From a virus: DNA of 20,282 bases. Both the position numbers and the translations under genes were made by a program. The stretch lies in the IMG/VR virus record IMGVR_UViG_3300027822_000280, positions 1 through 20,282 of that record; one strand, 5' to 3'. Within the stretch, counting starts at the first letter, position 1, and every line of letters starts with the position of its first letter. Positions 1-7,556 of this stretch are shown piece by piece. Under the pieces are notes generated by a model. It ran no database searches and was not told the origin of the DNA. It saw only the letters and a list, made by a program, of their open reading frames with translations.

Positions 1-93
1 AAAGATTTGACTGTAATAAGCAAAGTAATAAATATGAAAGACGTTAAGGAATTTAAAAATTATATAAAAAAAGAAGAAGACACAGAAGAGTAA
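1..93 (+). CDS. C-terminal end of an unidentified protein (partial)
   Basis: An open frame enters from the left edge and ends at TAA 91-93, giving 30 residues ending YIKKEEDTEE. The tail is lysine and glutamate rich and probably helical. Nothing in it identifies a family. In T4 the gene before the sheath region is the large terminase, but this fragment is too short to test that and unrelated genes intervene here. It is followed by a hairpin at 111-137, consistent with the end of a transcription unit. Confidence 0.6.
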   Translation, partial: KDLTVISKVINMKDVKEFKNYIKKEEDTEE

Positions 94-110
94 CAGAAAT
101 AAATTTATTT

Positions 111-137
111 GAGTTGTCGCAAAAAATGCGACAACTC
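111..137 (+). terminator. Perfect 10-bp hairpin, terminator-like
   Basis: GAGTTGTCGC (111-120) is the exact reverse complement of GCGACAACTC (128-137), with a 7-nt A-rich loop. It follows the stop codon of the upstream gene by about 17 bases. The downstream side (attatatcc) is not a clean T run, so it may be a weak terminator or an RNA-end stabiliser rather than a strong intrinsic terminator. Confidence 0.55.
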
Positions 138-191
138 ATTATATCCTGCAAAAACAACTATCTTATAACAAAAACAATTAAAAATAAGAGC

Positions 192-220
192 TTGACTGTT
201 AAATTATTTTACATTATTAT
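192..220 (+). promoter_or_regulatory. Sigma70-like promoter (TTGACT-17-TATTAT)
   Basis: TTGACT (192-197) and TATTAT (215-220) are separated by exactly 17 bases, close to the bacterial housekeeping consensus. It lies ahead of the metallopeptidase gene. This is the clearest host-type promoter seen in the window, suggesting early or host-polymerase expression of that gene. AT-rich sequence produces such matches by chance. Confidence 0.4.
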
Positions 221-223
221 ATA

Positions 224-231
224 TATAAATA
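224..231 (+). promoter_or_regulatory. T4-type late promoter octamer TATAAATA
   Basis: Exact match to the T4 late promoter -10 octamer, followed by AAAAT, upstream of the metallopeptidase gene at 273. It overlaps the area just downstream of a sigma70-like promoter, so the gene may be transcribed both early and late. Confidence 0.5.
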
Positions 232-272
232 AAATCTAAAAGGATATAATATTTCTATTCCAAAAAAAATTT

Positions 273-1007
273 ATGCCAAATAAAACTTCCCAACTTATTG
301 TTGAAAAAATTGAAATTAACGTTATCTATAAAAAGATAAAAAACAGTTATCTGAGTATTGAACCTCCAGACGGAAAAGTTATAATGACAGTTCCATTAAA
401 TACAATAAACGATAGTATAAAAAAAATGGTTAAAGCAAAATTAGTTTGGATAAAAAGCGGACAAAAGAAAATTAAATCTCAAGAATATAAGATGACACCA
501 AAAGAATTAGGTGATAACGTTTTTGTATATTTTCAGGGGGATAAATACCAGTTAAATATTATTGAAGTAAAATCTACACCTAAAATTGTTGTCGAAAAAA
601 CTAAAAAAATTTTGAATCTGTATGTAAAACCCAATACCACAAAAATTAAAAAAGAAACAATTTTAAAAGAATGGTATAGAGCAGAATTGAAAAAACTTAT
701 CCCACCACTTATTAAAAAATGGGAAAAAATAATTGGTGCTTCTCCTAAAACTTGGGATGTAAGACTTATGAAAGCTAGTTGGGGAAATTGTTCATTTGTT
801 AAAAAACATATTTTACTCAATCTTGAACTTGCAAAAGCAAAACCAGAACATTTAGAATATATCCTTGTCCATGAAATGGTACATTTACTTCAACCAGACC
901 ATAGTCAAAAATTTTTTAGATATATGTCTTTGTTTCTTCCACATTGGAAAAAATTACAAACTGAATTGAATAAATTTGTAGTTGGTAATACTAAATTTAC
1001 AGAATAA
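273..1007 (+). CDS. YgjP-type (DUF45, COG1451) zinc metallopeptidase
   Basis: A 244-residue protein whose C-terminal third carries the metallopeptidase signature: HEMVH near residue 200 (an HExxH site), followed by LLQPDHSQKFF, which resembles the YgjP/DUF45 pattern HExxH...NHSxxFW with its third ligand region. It also has ASWGNCS before the site, matching the family's S-x-W-G-x-C. Length agrees with the family (about 230-240 aa). The two histidines would bind zinc and the glutamate activate water; the natural substrates of this family are not known to me. The ATG at 273 has no good ribosome-binding site (AAAGG lies about 28 bases upstream), so initiation may be weak or leaderless-like. It is not a T4 structural gene and looks like an accessory gene placed ahead of the late module. 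Family call is firm; role in the phage is unknown. Confidence 0.85.
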   Translation: MPNKTSQLIVEKIEINVIYKKIKNSYLSIEPPDGKVIMTVPLNTINDSIKKMVKAKLVWIKSGQKKIKSQEYKMTPKELGDNVFVYFQGDKYQLNIIEVKSTPKIVVEKTKKILNLYVKPNTTKIKKETILKEWYRAELKKLIPPLIKKWEKIIGASPKTWDVRLMKASWGNCSFVKKHILLNLELAKAKPEHLEYILVHEMVHLLQPDHSQKFFRYMSLFLPHWKKLQTELNKFVVGNTKFTE

Positions 1008-1014
1008 TTTTAAT

Positions 1015-1022
1015 TATAAATA
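1015..1022 (+). promoter_or_regulatory. T4-type late promoter octamer TATAAATA
   Basis: Exact TATAAATA followed by AAAATAAT, located 8 bases after the metallopeptidase stop codon and about 35 bases before the first of three small peptide genes. It would make that cluster, and possibly the long gene after it, a late transcription unit. Confidence 0.6.
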
Positions 1023-1057
1023 AAAATAATCTTATATAAAGGGAAGTGATTATAGTT

Positions 1058-1150
1058 ATGGAAATAATATCAGCAATTATATTAGCGACAATAGAGTCTT
1101 TTAAGTTATTTATTGAAATGTTTGGAAACATCTTTACTGGCGGAGCTTAA
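1058..1150 (+). CDS. 30-aa amphipathic peptide (small peptide 1)
   Basis: ATG 1058 to TAA 1150 encodes 30 residues beginning MEIISAIILATIESFKLFIE and ending in FTGGA. A GGGAAG ribosome-binding site lies about 11 bases upstream. Charged and polar residues (E2, S5, E13/S14, K16, E20, N24) fall with roughly helical periodicity in a hydrophobic background, so a membrane-active or membrane-lying helix is likely. It begins a row of three similar-sized genes, each with its own Shine-Dalgarno sequence. It looks in style like staphylococcal phenol-soluble modulins, but no homology is shown; a small holin-like, toxin-like or virion-associated peptide is equally possible. Confidence 0.5.
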   Translation: MEIISAIILATIESFKLFIEMFGNIFTGGA

Positions 1151-1176
1151 TTATAATCATTTTAGGAGTAAAGTAA

Positions 1177-1254
1177 ATGTTATTAGAATTATTGGCAAAA
1201 TTTTTATTTTTATTGAAAAGTTTAAAAGAATTATTGGAGTCAATCTTTATATAA
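1177..1254 (+). CDS. 25-aa amphipathic peptide (small peptide 2)
   Basis: ATG 1177 to TAA 1254 encodes 25 residues, MLLELLAKFLFLLKSLKELL then ESIFI. AGGAG at 1164-1168 sits 8 bases before the ATG, an ideal spacing and the main reason to believe it is translated. Polar residues at 4, 8, 14/15, 17/18 and 21/22 define one face of a helix; the rest is Leu/Phe/Ile. Function unknown; membrane disruption, lysis timing or toxin-like activity are possibilities only. Confidence 0.55.
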   Translation: MLLELLAKFLFLLKSLKELLESIFI

Positions 1255-1276
1255 ATTATAAAGGAAGTAATGACTT

Positions 1277-1375
1277 ATGAAATTTGTAAACGAATTTTTA
1301 GACATTATTAAACAATTTGTAGGTATTGCTATAAAACATCATAGAAAAGGTAATCATGATAATAAAAACTGCTGA
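1277..1375 (+). CDS. 32-aa peptide with amphipathic N-terminus and basic/His tail (small peptide 3)
   Basis: ATG 1277 to TGA 1375 encodes MKFVNEFLDIIKQFVGIAIK followed by a polar tail HHRKGNHDNKNC. AAGGAAG at 1261-1267 provides a ribosome-binding site about 9 bases upstream. The first 20 residues form an amphipathic helix pattern (N5, E6, D9, K12, Q13 polar). The tail holds three histidines and a terminal cysteine. A further 11-codon frame (1356-1391) behind AAAAGG overlaps its end but is too short to call. Function unknown; grouped with the two preceding peptides by size, spacing and helical character. Confidence 0.5.
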   Translation: MKFVNEFLDIIKQFVGIAIKHHRKGNHDNKNC

Positions 1376-1422
1376 AAATTATATTGAATAAATTTATATT
1401 TGTAATGAATAGGTTACTATAA

Positions 1423-3969
1423 ATGGGAATGATAATCCAACGAGCAACAAATATTTTAGAAGGGAGTAATAATACTCCATCAAAATTTAAAGAAAGAATA
1501 GAAAGATTATTATATTTTTTATATAAAAAAAAGACAGATAATTATGAAATAAAAGATGATAGTAAAACGTATAGTTCCCATATAACATCTTTAAAAATAG
1601 CCTCAAAAGAATGTCAAAAAATTGAATTAAAATCTCCTGATGACCTGTTAAAAAATTGTATATTTTCTGGAACAGAAAAATTGAATAATTGTCCAATTTT
1701 AATTCCAAACAATAAAAAAAATTTATTTAGTGAAGATAATAGTCCGGTTACGGATTTTTTTATAAGTGAATTTTTCTTTATTGTAAAAATAGGAAAAGAA
1801 AAAGATATTCTTTATACAGCAGAGTCATCAGAGTCAGGTTATAGTTATGAAAAAGATGGTAAAGACTCAAAAATAGTATCTGGTTATTATTTAGTGAATA
1901 ATAAAGCTAAAGCAATAGCTTGTAATAAAATTTTCGTAAAAGGTGGAAGGTCAACAGAAAAAGAACAGGGAGAAATTAGAGATATATTTATTCAATTCAA
2001 TATTGCAAGTAAAAAATTAGCTAGTAACCCATTGTTAGATGATACAACTGAGATAGATAAATATATAAAAGACAACAATGAAAAGATAAAAACAATTATA
2101 GAAGAGAATAATAAAAATGAAGATAAAAAAAACCAAATAAATCCTAAGTTATTACCAGAGTATGAAGAATTTTGTGGAGAATATAAGACAAACAAAAAAA
2201 ACTTGCAAGAACTATTAGACAAAAACGCAGTTGAGAATTTAAAAGATTTTAAAAACCCGGCAGATGTTAAAAAAACATTTCAACAAGGATTCAAAAAGAA
2301 ACGGGATTTAGAAATGAAAATTGCTAAGTATCAAAAAAATATATTAAATCTAATTAAAGAGACAGATGACATAAAAAAATACAAAGAAAACTTAACAAAA
2401 ATTATAGAAAAGAAAAGCTCTGTTTTTTTTACACTAACAAAACCTGTTCAAATGGATATTAGTGAAGATAAATTAGACGTACCTGTATATGGGGTGTTTC
2501 AAGTTAGTAAATTAAAATCTATTAGAAATAAAATAACTGAGTTCTCAGGTGGTAAAGAAATAAAAGGTTTGGCTTCAACTAAAGCTGATATTGTTTTTTT
2601 AACGAAAACGGATAAAGAAACCTTTGAGATTGGTGGTGGTTATAGTCATAAACACACTATAGGAAAATTTCAAAATTACGCTGGCGGTAGAAATTTTATT
2701 AAAAAAGGCGATGATAATAATGAATATAATAAATTTATTACTTTTTGCGATATGATTTTACAAAAATGTATGGTTGATGTAATAAAAAATTTGGATAACA
2801 AAGAAAAGTATAAGCAATCAACATATAATCAAGAGCTTAATCAAAAACTTAAAAAAGAAATATCAACGAAGATAACAGCTCAGAAAAAATTTATAATTGA
2901 ATTAAATAATGAGTTACAAAATATAAAAACAGAGTCAGATAAATCTATATTAGTTCTCCATAATAATACAAGTGTCATAAACATAAAAAAAATAGAAGAT
3001 AACAGAGAAAAAGAATTAAAAAATTTAGAAACAGAATCCAATCAAAAAAATAATGAATTAAAATTAGCACAATTTAAAATAGATACTTTCAAGATTTTAT
3101 TAAAAAAATTAGGTGATTGTAATAATGAAGTTCCGGTATCTAAGGATAGTAATTTACCATTTAATTTTTCAAAATTATTTAATGATTTTAGTTCAACATA
3201 TAATATAAAAACTTCTACCGCTCTTAATAAAACATTTTTTCCTGAAGATAAAGATGTGAATAATATCAAGTTTAAAAAAGTAAAGACTGAATTTTATAAA
3301 AAAATTAAACGAATTTTTAAAATAGCTATGATATGTCAGTCTGATGAAAATTTTAAGAAAGCAATATTTGGAACAAATACAGATTATTTAAAAGTTGATA
3401 AAATAGTTTTTGGTGGTGGGGAATTAAATAAACCAGTTGATACGGAAGGTAATGTTGACACAAATAAACCATATTTCCTACAATATGATAATGAAATAAC
3501 TTACAATAAAAAAGGCGGTGAGTTTTCATTATTAAAAACAGGACAAAAAAGTAATCCTAATGAACCTTTTTATCAAGTTCATATACAAGAGGAATCACCT
3601 AGATATACTTTAGCTCCTAGAAGTGCGGTTAATAGTTATTATGAAATAGAAAATATAGATGGCAATACATTTATAAAAATTTTAGCCTTTTTAGAAAACG
3701 CCTCCAAACAAAGTACGAACATTTTGAAAACAGCATTAACTATTACAAAAGAAGACAATATTGAAGAACTGATACAGCAAGCTCTGGATAAATTAAGCGA
3801 AAAATCAAGAGATAAGAAAATGTCAAAATCAATAAGTGATACTAATACAGCTTTAAGAAACTTGTATAAAACAGAAGATAAGCTCTTGACACAAATAAGT
3901 AAAGAAATAAATAAGCAACAAAAAAAAATAATAATTATAAATAAAATAAAAAGTATAAACCTAAAATGA
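1423..3969 (+). CDS. Large unidentified protein, 848 aa, coiled-coil rich
   Basis: Not recognised. The protein is lysine/asparagine rich with long helical, coiled-coil-like stretches around residues 200-240, 280-330 and 465-550. Two compact segments stand out. Around 384-415, S-T-K-A-D-I-V-F is followed about 15 residues later by FEIGGGYSHK and then KFQNYAGG, an arrangement faintly like a PD-(D/E)xK nuclease core (D389, E/K after a strand). Around 714-735 there is YQVHIQEESPRYTLAPRS, well-formed and probably conserved. AGGTT lies 9 bases before the ATG at 1423; ATG 1429 is an alternative start. Its end overlaps the ATG of the fibre-like gene at 3966 (ATGA-type coupling), so the two are probably co-translated. 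A virion-associated or injected enzyme is possible, but no function can be assigned. Confidence 0.85.
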   Translation: MGMIIQRATNILEGSNNTPSKFKERIERLLYFLYKKKTDNYEIKDDSKTYSSHITSLKIASKECQKIELKSPDDLLKNCIFSGTEKLNNCPILIPNNKKNLFSEDNSPVTDFFISEFFFIVKIGKEKDILYTAESSESGYSYEKDGKDSKIVSGYYLVNNKAKAIACNKIFVKGGRSTEKEQGEIRDIFIQFNIASKKLASNPLLDDTTEIDKYIKDNNEKIKTIIEENNKNEDKKNQINPKLLPEYEEFCGEYKTNKKNLQELLDKNAVENLKDFKNPADVKKTFQQGFKKKRDLEMKIAKYQKNILNLIKETDDIKKYKENLTKIIEKKSSVFFTLTKPVQMDISEDKLDVPVYGVFQVSKLKSIRNKITEFSGGKEIKGLASTKADIVFLTKTDKETFEIGGGYSHKHTIGKFQNYAGGRNFIKKGDDNNEYNKFITFCDMILQKCMVDVIKNLDNKEKYKQSTYNQELNQKLKKEISTKITAQKKFIIELNNELQNIKTESDKSILVLHNNTSVINIKKIEDNREKELKNLETESNQKNNELKLAQFKIDTFKILLKKLGDCNNEVPVSKDSNLPFNFSKLFNDFSSTYNIKTSTALNKTFFPEDKDVNNIKFKKVKTEFYKKIKRIFKIAMICQSDENFKKAIFGTNTDYLKVDKIVFGGGELNKPVDTEGNVDTNKPYFLQYDNEITYNKKGGEFSLLKTGQKSNPNEPFYQVHIQEESPRYTLAPRSAVNSYYEIENIDGNTFIKILAFLENASKQSTNILKTALTITKEDNIEELIQQALDKLSEKSRDKKMSKSISDTNTALRNLYKTEDKLLTQISKEINKQQKKIIIINKIKSINLK
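3936..3943 (+). promoter_or_regulatory. T4-type late promoter octamer TATAAATA (inside the end of the preceding gene)
   Basis: Exact TATAAATA followed by AAATAAAAA, 22 bases before the ATG of the fibre-like gene at 3966. It lies within the last codons of the 848-aa gene. Position and A-rich context match the intergenic copies in this window. Confidence 0.5.
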
Positions 3970-4844
3970 TAAAAATTAAATCGGATACAAAAGGCTGGCG
4001 AGACGTTACCAAAATACTTGTTAAAAAAAATTCTGTATGGAAAAATGTAGCAGAGGGTTGGATGAAAAAAAATGATACTTGGGAACGAGTTACAGGGACA
4101 GCAGGTTTTGCTGGCGATAGCAACACAGGCAGATTTTGGGCGGATGGTACTTATGCCACTTGTGGAAATGAATATAGACATCCAGAATTATATGGTGATA
4201 CAAAACATTTATACGATGAAAAAACTGGTGGGGATGGATTTTATTTAATTAAACCCGAAGGATTTACAACACTACAAAAAGTATATTGTGATATGGTAAC
4301 TGATGGAGGGGGGTTTACTTCTATTCCTTTAACAGTTGGAGATAATATAAATCCATTGTTTCAAGTAGCAAATACACAAGAATTTTTAGATAATAATGTA
4401 ACCATAATAGATTCTTTATATGAGAAGGTTTATATCGCTCAAGGGTTTAAATTATTTTGTGGAACAGAGAAACAAATATTTTATACAACTAAAGTTTATT
4501 TGAGAGCCGAGTATAATATTCCTTTTAAATTTTCTGATTTATATTTTTCACCTAATAATTTTGAACTGATGACTTTCGGAACGGTAAATATTGAATTGGA
4601 TAAATTTTCTGAATTTGGAATACCGCCTACAAAGGGTGATGGTATTCTTATTGGTACAGACCAAAACCCATTGTTAGATTTATCCATAAAATTTTCTACA
4701 TTAAGAAGAACGACTCCATATAAATTTCAAGATTATACAGTTTATAAAGGTAAAGAGTCTTCAAAAATTGTTTATGAAGTGTCTTTACAAGGTGATGAAA
4801 AAGAAATAATTTTATGGAATAAAGGTTTTATATATGTAAGATAG
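3966..4844 (+). CDS. Tail-fibre/adhesin-like protein with fibrinogen-type N-terminal subdomain motif
   Basis: A 292-residue protein. Residues 11-42 carry two short repeats of the form K-K-N-x-x-W-[KE]-x-V (KKNSVWKNV and KKNDTWERV), a pattern I associate with phage tail-fibre and appendage proteins. Residues 90-120 (DGFYLIKPEG ... VYCDMVTDGGGFTSI) match the entry motif of fibrinogen-related domains, normally G-x-Y-x-I-x-P-x-G ... YCDM-x-T-D-G-G-G-W-T. The rest is beta-rich without the usual downstream fibrinogen landmarks, so only the first subdomain is visible. Fibrinogen-like domains often bind sugars or acetylated groups, so host-surface binding is a reasonable inference. It overlaps the 848-aa gene by 4 bases and sits just before the sheath gene; it has no counterpart in the T4 order. 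Confidence 0.7.
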   Translation: MIKIKSDTKGWRDVTKILVKKNSVWKNVAEGWMKKNDTWERVTGTAGFAGDSNTGRFWADGTYATCGNEYRHPELYGDTKHLYDEKTGGDGFYLIKPEGFTTLQKVYCDMVTDGGGFTSIPLTVGDNINPLFQVANTQEFLDNNVTIIDSLYEKVYIAQGFKLFCGTEKQIFYTTKVYLRAEYNIPFKFSDLYFSPNNFELMTFGTVNIELDKFSEFGIPPTKGDGILIGTDQNPLLDLSIKFSTLRRTTPYKFQDYTVYKGKESSKIVYEVSLQGDEKEIILWNKGFIYVR

Positions 4845-4872
4845 ATGATTATTTATATAGAAAATTAAAATT

Positions 4873-4880
4873 TATAAATA
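4873..4880 (+). promoter_or_regulatory. T4-type late promoter octamer TATAAATA for the tail sheath gene
   Basis: Exact TATAAATA followed by AAAATAAAAT, 28 bases before the sheath ATG and upstream of its AAGGAG ribosome-binding site. Confidence 0.65.
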
Positions 4881-4907
4881 AAAATAAAATAATAAGGAGT
4901 ATTCAAA

Positions 4908-6803
4908 ATGCCTTTTCAGTTATCTCCCGGAGTAAATTTTTCAGAAATAGATTTAACAAATATAATTCCAGCAGTTTCTTCTACAGCAGGTGGATTTGTT
5001 GGAAGTTTTAGTTGGGGTTCTGCCAATTCAATAGAGCTTATAACAAGTGAAAAAGATTTGGTTACAACTTTTGGTTCACCAACCAAAGACAATTATATTT
5101 CATTTTTTACAGCCTCTAATTTTTTGGGTTATGGAAATAATCTAAAATTGATAAGAGCCGTAGCCGATGACGCTACAAACGCAACCAATGGCGATAAACC
5201 TATAAGAATATTAAACGAAGAAGATTATGAGTTGAATTATACTAAGGGTCAAAATAGTTTACCAGATACTTATTTTAGTGCTAGATATGCTGGTTCTTTA
5301 GGAAATTCATTAAAAATTTCTATGTGTCCAAGTTCAGACGCTTTCGCTAAAACTTATACTAATATAATTACAGACGGAAACAAATTATCATTTTCAGATG
5401 AAGATGTCCTTGTGGCAGATAAAATAGTAGTTGGAAGTTTTATATATTATGTTGGTGTTGAAAGACAAGTTGTAGATATAGTTGATGGATTTGCAATATT
5501 AAATGAACCATTTTTTACAAATATATATTCTGGGGATTCTGTTACAGTTAGGTGGGAATATTTTTCTTTCTTTGATACTCCACCCACAACATCAGAATAT
5601 ATTGCTGATAGAGGCGGAAAAAATGACGAGCTTCATATAGTTGTTGTTGATGAACTCGGAAAATTTACAGATTATCCAAATACAATCCTCGAAACTTATC
5701 AAGGATTATCAAAATCTTTTGACGGAAAAGAATATAATGGCACAAACTCTTATTATCAAACAGCTTTACTTAAAAAATCAAAATATGTATATCTGTTAGA
5801 CCATTGTTCTAATAACGCAGATAAATGGGGACAATCAGTTTTAGAAGTAAAAGATTATAACGAAATTCCTGATAGTTTACCCACAACATTTTTTTTAAGT
5901 GGTGGTTCAGACGGAAAAAAAGAATTAGCAGAAGGCGATTATATGGTGGGTTACGATTTATTAAACGACCCGGAAAAAGTTGATATTTCTTTGATATTAA
6001 CCGGGAACGCTCCGTTGGTTGTTAGTTTATATGCTCTTGCGATTGCTGAGAAGAGAAAAGACTGTGTTGCTTTTATATCTCCTCCGTTTAATTCTTGTGT
6101 AAATAATAAAGATTCAGAAACGGAAGATATTGTGGCATATCGAGATAGATTCCCTTCAAGTTCTTATGGATTTTTTGATAGTAACTGGAAATATCAATAT
6201 GATAAGTATAATGATATATATAGATGGCTACCACTGAACGGAGATATTGCCGGCTTATGTGTACGAACAGATATGTTGAGAGATAGTTGGTGGTCGCCAG
6301 CAGGATTTAATAGAGGTGGCATAAGGAACGTTGTAAAATTAGGTTGGAAACCAGAACAAGGGGATAGAGACGAACTTTATAAGAAAAGTATAAATTCAGT
6401 TCTTATATTTCCCGGAGAAGGAGCAGTATTGTATGGTGATAAAACTATGCAAATTAAGCCTTCTGCTTTTGATAGAATAAATGTAAGAAGGTTGTTTATA
6501 GTTCTTGAAAAAGCTATTTCAACAGCTGCTAAATATTTATTGTTTGAATTTAACGACCCGGTTACAAGGACAACATTTTTGAATATGGTAAATCCTTATT
6601 TAAGAATGGTTCAAGGTAGAAGGGGGATAACAGATTTTTCAGTAGTCGCAGATGAAAGCAATAATACTTCAGATGTAATGGATAGAAACGAATTTATTGG
6701 AGATATTTATATAAAACCAGCAAGGTCAATAAATTATATTCAACTTAATTTTGTAGCTGTTGCAACAGGTGTAACTTTTAATGAAGTGGTTGGGAAATAT
6801 TAA
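4908..6803 (+). CDS. gp18: Contractile tail sheath protein (T4 gp18-like)
   Basis: A 631-residue protein, close to the T4 sheath length (659). The N-terminus LSPGVNFSEIDLT...STAGGFVGSFSWG and the following DLVTTFGSPT...FLGYGNNLKLIRAV closely parallel T4 gp18 (LSPGIELKET..., GKFQWGPA, DLVNTFGQPT, FLQYGNDLRVVRAV). The C-terminal part (residues about 450-630) contains the conserved sheath core with SWWSPAGFNRG, PSAFDRINVRRLF and a final beta strand region, expected to link neighbouring subunits. It forms the contractile outer tube of the virion. It has a strong AAGGAG site 10 bases upstream and its own late promoter, and is followed 50 bases later by the tail tube gene, as in T4. Confidence 0.95.
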   Translation: MPFQLSPGVNFSEIDLTNIIPAVSSTAGGFVGSFSWGSANSIELITSEKDLVTTFGSPTKDNYISFFTASNFLGYGNNLKLIRAVADDATNATNGDKPIRILNEEDYELNYTKGQNSLPDTYFSARYAGSLGNSLKISMCPSSDAFAKTYTNIITDGNKLSFSDEDVLVADKIVVGSFIYYVGVERQVVDIVDGFAILNEPFFTNIYSGDSVTVRWEYFSFFDTPPTTSEYIADRGGKNDELHIVVVDELGKFTDYPNTILETYQGLSKSFDGKEYNGTNSYYQTALLKKSKYVYLLDHCSNNADKWGQSVLEVKDYNEIPDSLPTTFFLSGGSDGKKELAEGDYMVGYDLLNDPEKVDISLILTGNAPLVVSLYALAIAEKRKDCVAFISPPFNSCVNNKDSETEDIVAYRDRFPSSSYGFFDSNWKYQYDKYNDIYRWLPLNGDIAGLCVRTDMLRDSWWSPAGFNRGGIRNVVKLGWKPEQGDRDELYKKSINSVLIFPGEGAVLYGDKTMQIKPSAFDRINVRRLFIVLEKAISTAAKYLLFEFNDPVTRTTFLNMVNPYLRMVQGRRGITDFSVVADESNNTSDVMDRNEFIGDIYIKPARSINYIQLNFVAVATGVTFNEVVGKY

Positions 6804-6853
6804 ATTAAAACTATATTTAAAATAAAGAAAAAATATTTTAGGAGATAAAAAAA

Positions 6854-7405
6854 ATGGCAAACGCAGATAAAGGAAAATTGAGTGTAAATAATTTTAAGAG
6901 TCAATTTACAGAAGGTGCGAGACCTAACCTGTATTATATTGAAATGAAAACGAAAGGTGAAGATGTTGGAGAATTATTAAGTTTTCACGCAAAAGGTTCA
7001 TCTTTACCAGCTACTACAATGGGAGTGATAACAGTTCCATATCAAGGTAGAGATATTAAAGTATTTGGGAACAGAACTTATGAAGAGTGGTCAATTACTA
7101 TAATGAATGATGAAGATATGAAAATACGCTCAGCTTTTGAACAATGGATACATAAAATCAATAGTCCAGAAGAAAATTTAACAGATAGTAATTTTATGTC
7201 AGGACAAGATGATAATGGATATAAAGTTGAGGCAATTATAAGACAATTAAAAAGAGATGGTTCAGAAGCACTTGCCTATACACTTCATGGAGTTTTTCCT
7301 TCAGGAATAGAAGCTGTTGATATGGCGTGGGATTCAAACGACACAATATCAGAAAGTGTTGTTACACTTCAATTTGATTGGTTTACAACTTCACTTGATA
7401 AATAA
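6854..7405 (+). CDS. gp19: Tail tube protein (T4 gp19-like)
   Basis: A 183-residue protein (T4 gp19 is 163). Aligning by eye: EGARPNLYYIEM matches ARPNLFQVEI, ATTMGVITVPYQGRDIKVFGNRTYEEWSITIMNDED matches the T4 stretch ending AGDRTFDDWTVTVMNDEA, and AIIRQLKRDGSEALAYTLHGVFPSGIEAVDMAWDSND matches the T4 region KGLWPTNVGELQLDWDSNN. It stacks in hexameric rings to form the inner tail tube through which DNA passes. AGGAG precedes the ATG by 10 bases. No TATAAATA lies in the 50-base gap after the sheath gene, so it is probably co-transcribed with the sheath. A strong terminator follows. Confidence 0.94.
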   Translation: MANADKGKLSVNNFKSQFTEGARPNLYYIEMKTKGEDVGELLSFHAKGSSLPATTMGVITVPYQGRDIKVFGNRTYEEWSITIMNDEDMKIRSAFEQWIHKINSPEENLTDSNFMSGQDDNGYKVEAIIRQLKRDGSEALAYTLHGVFPSGIEAVDMAWDSNDTISESVVTLQFDWFTTSLDK

Positions 7406-7446
7406 TATTATTTTTTACTATTAAAACAATTTCTAAGAAAAAAATT

Positions 7447-7504
7447 AGGGTTGTAATTAGTGAGGAGAAAAATAGTCTCGCTGGTTATAACCTTTTTTTT
7501 TATT
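7447..7504 (+). terminator. Strong intrinsic terminator between tail tube and portal genes
   Basis: AGGGTTGTAATTAGTGAG (7447-7464) pairs over 18 positions, including some G-U pairs, with CTCGCTGGTTATAACCTT (7477-7494); the loop is 12 nt. It is followed by a run of ten T and a second T-rich stretch. It closes the sheath-tube unit. Confidence 0.85.
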
Positions 7505-7526
7505 TTTTGTGATAAAGAAAAGTTAT

Positions 7527-7534
7527 TATAAATA
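7527..7534 (+). promoter_or_regulatory. T4-type late promoter octamer TATAAATA for the portal gene
   Basis: Exact TATAAATA followed by AAATAAAAA, directly after the terminator and 23 bases before the portal start codon. It restarts transcription for the head genes. Confidence 0.65.
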
Positions 7535-7556
7535 AAATAAAAACTAAGAGAAAAAT

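Noticed and set aside
1356-1391. 11-codon frame MIIKTAENYIE behind AAAAGG
   Set aside because: It overlaps the end of small peptide 3 and is too short to support as a gene without conservation data.
3639-4181. 180-codon open frame on the minus strand
   Set aside because: It spans the junction of two well-supported + strand genes, its translation is Phe/Ile/Ser rich as expected for the complement of Lys/Asn codons, and no ribosome-binding site or promoter supports it.
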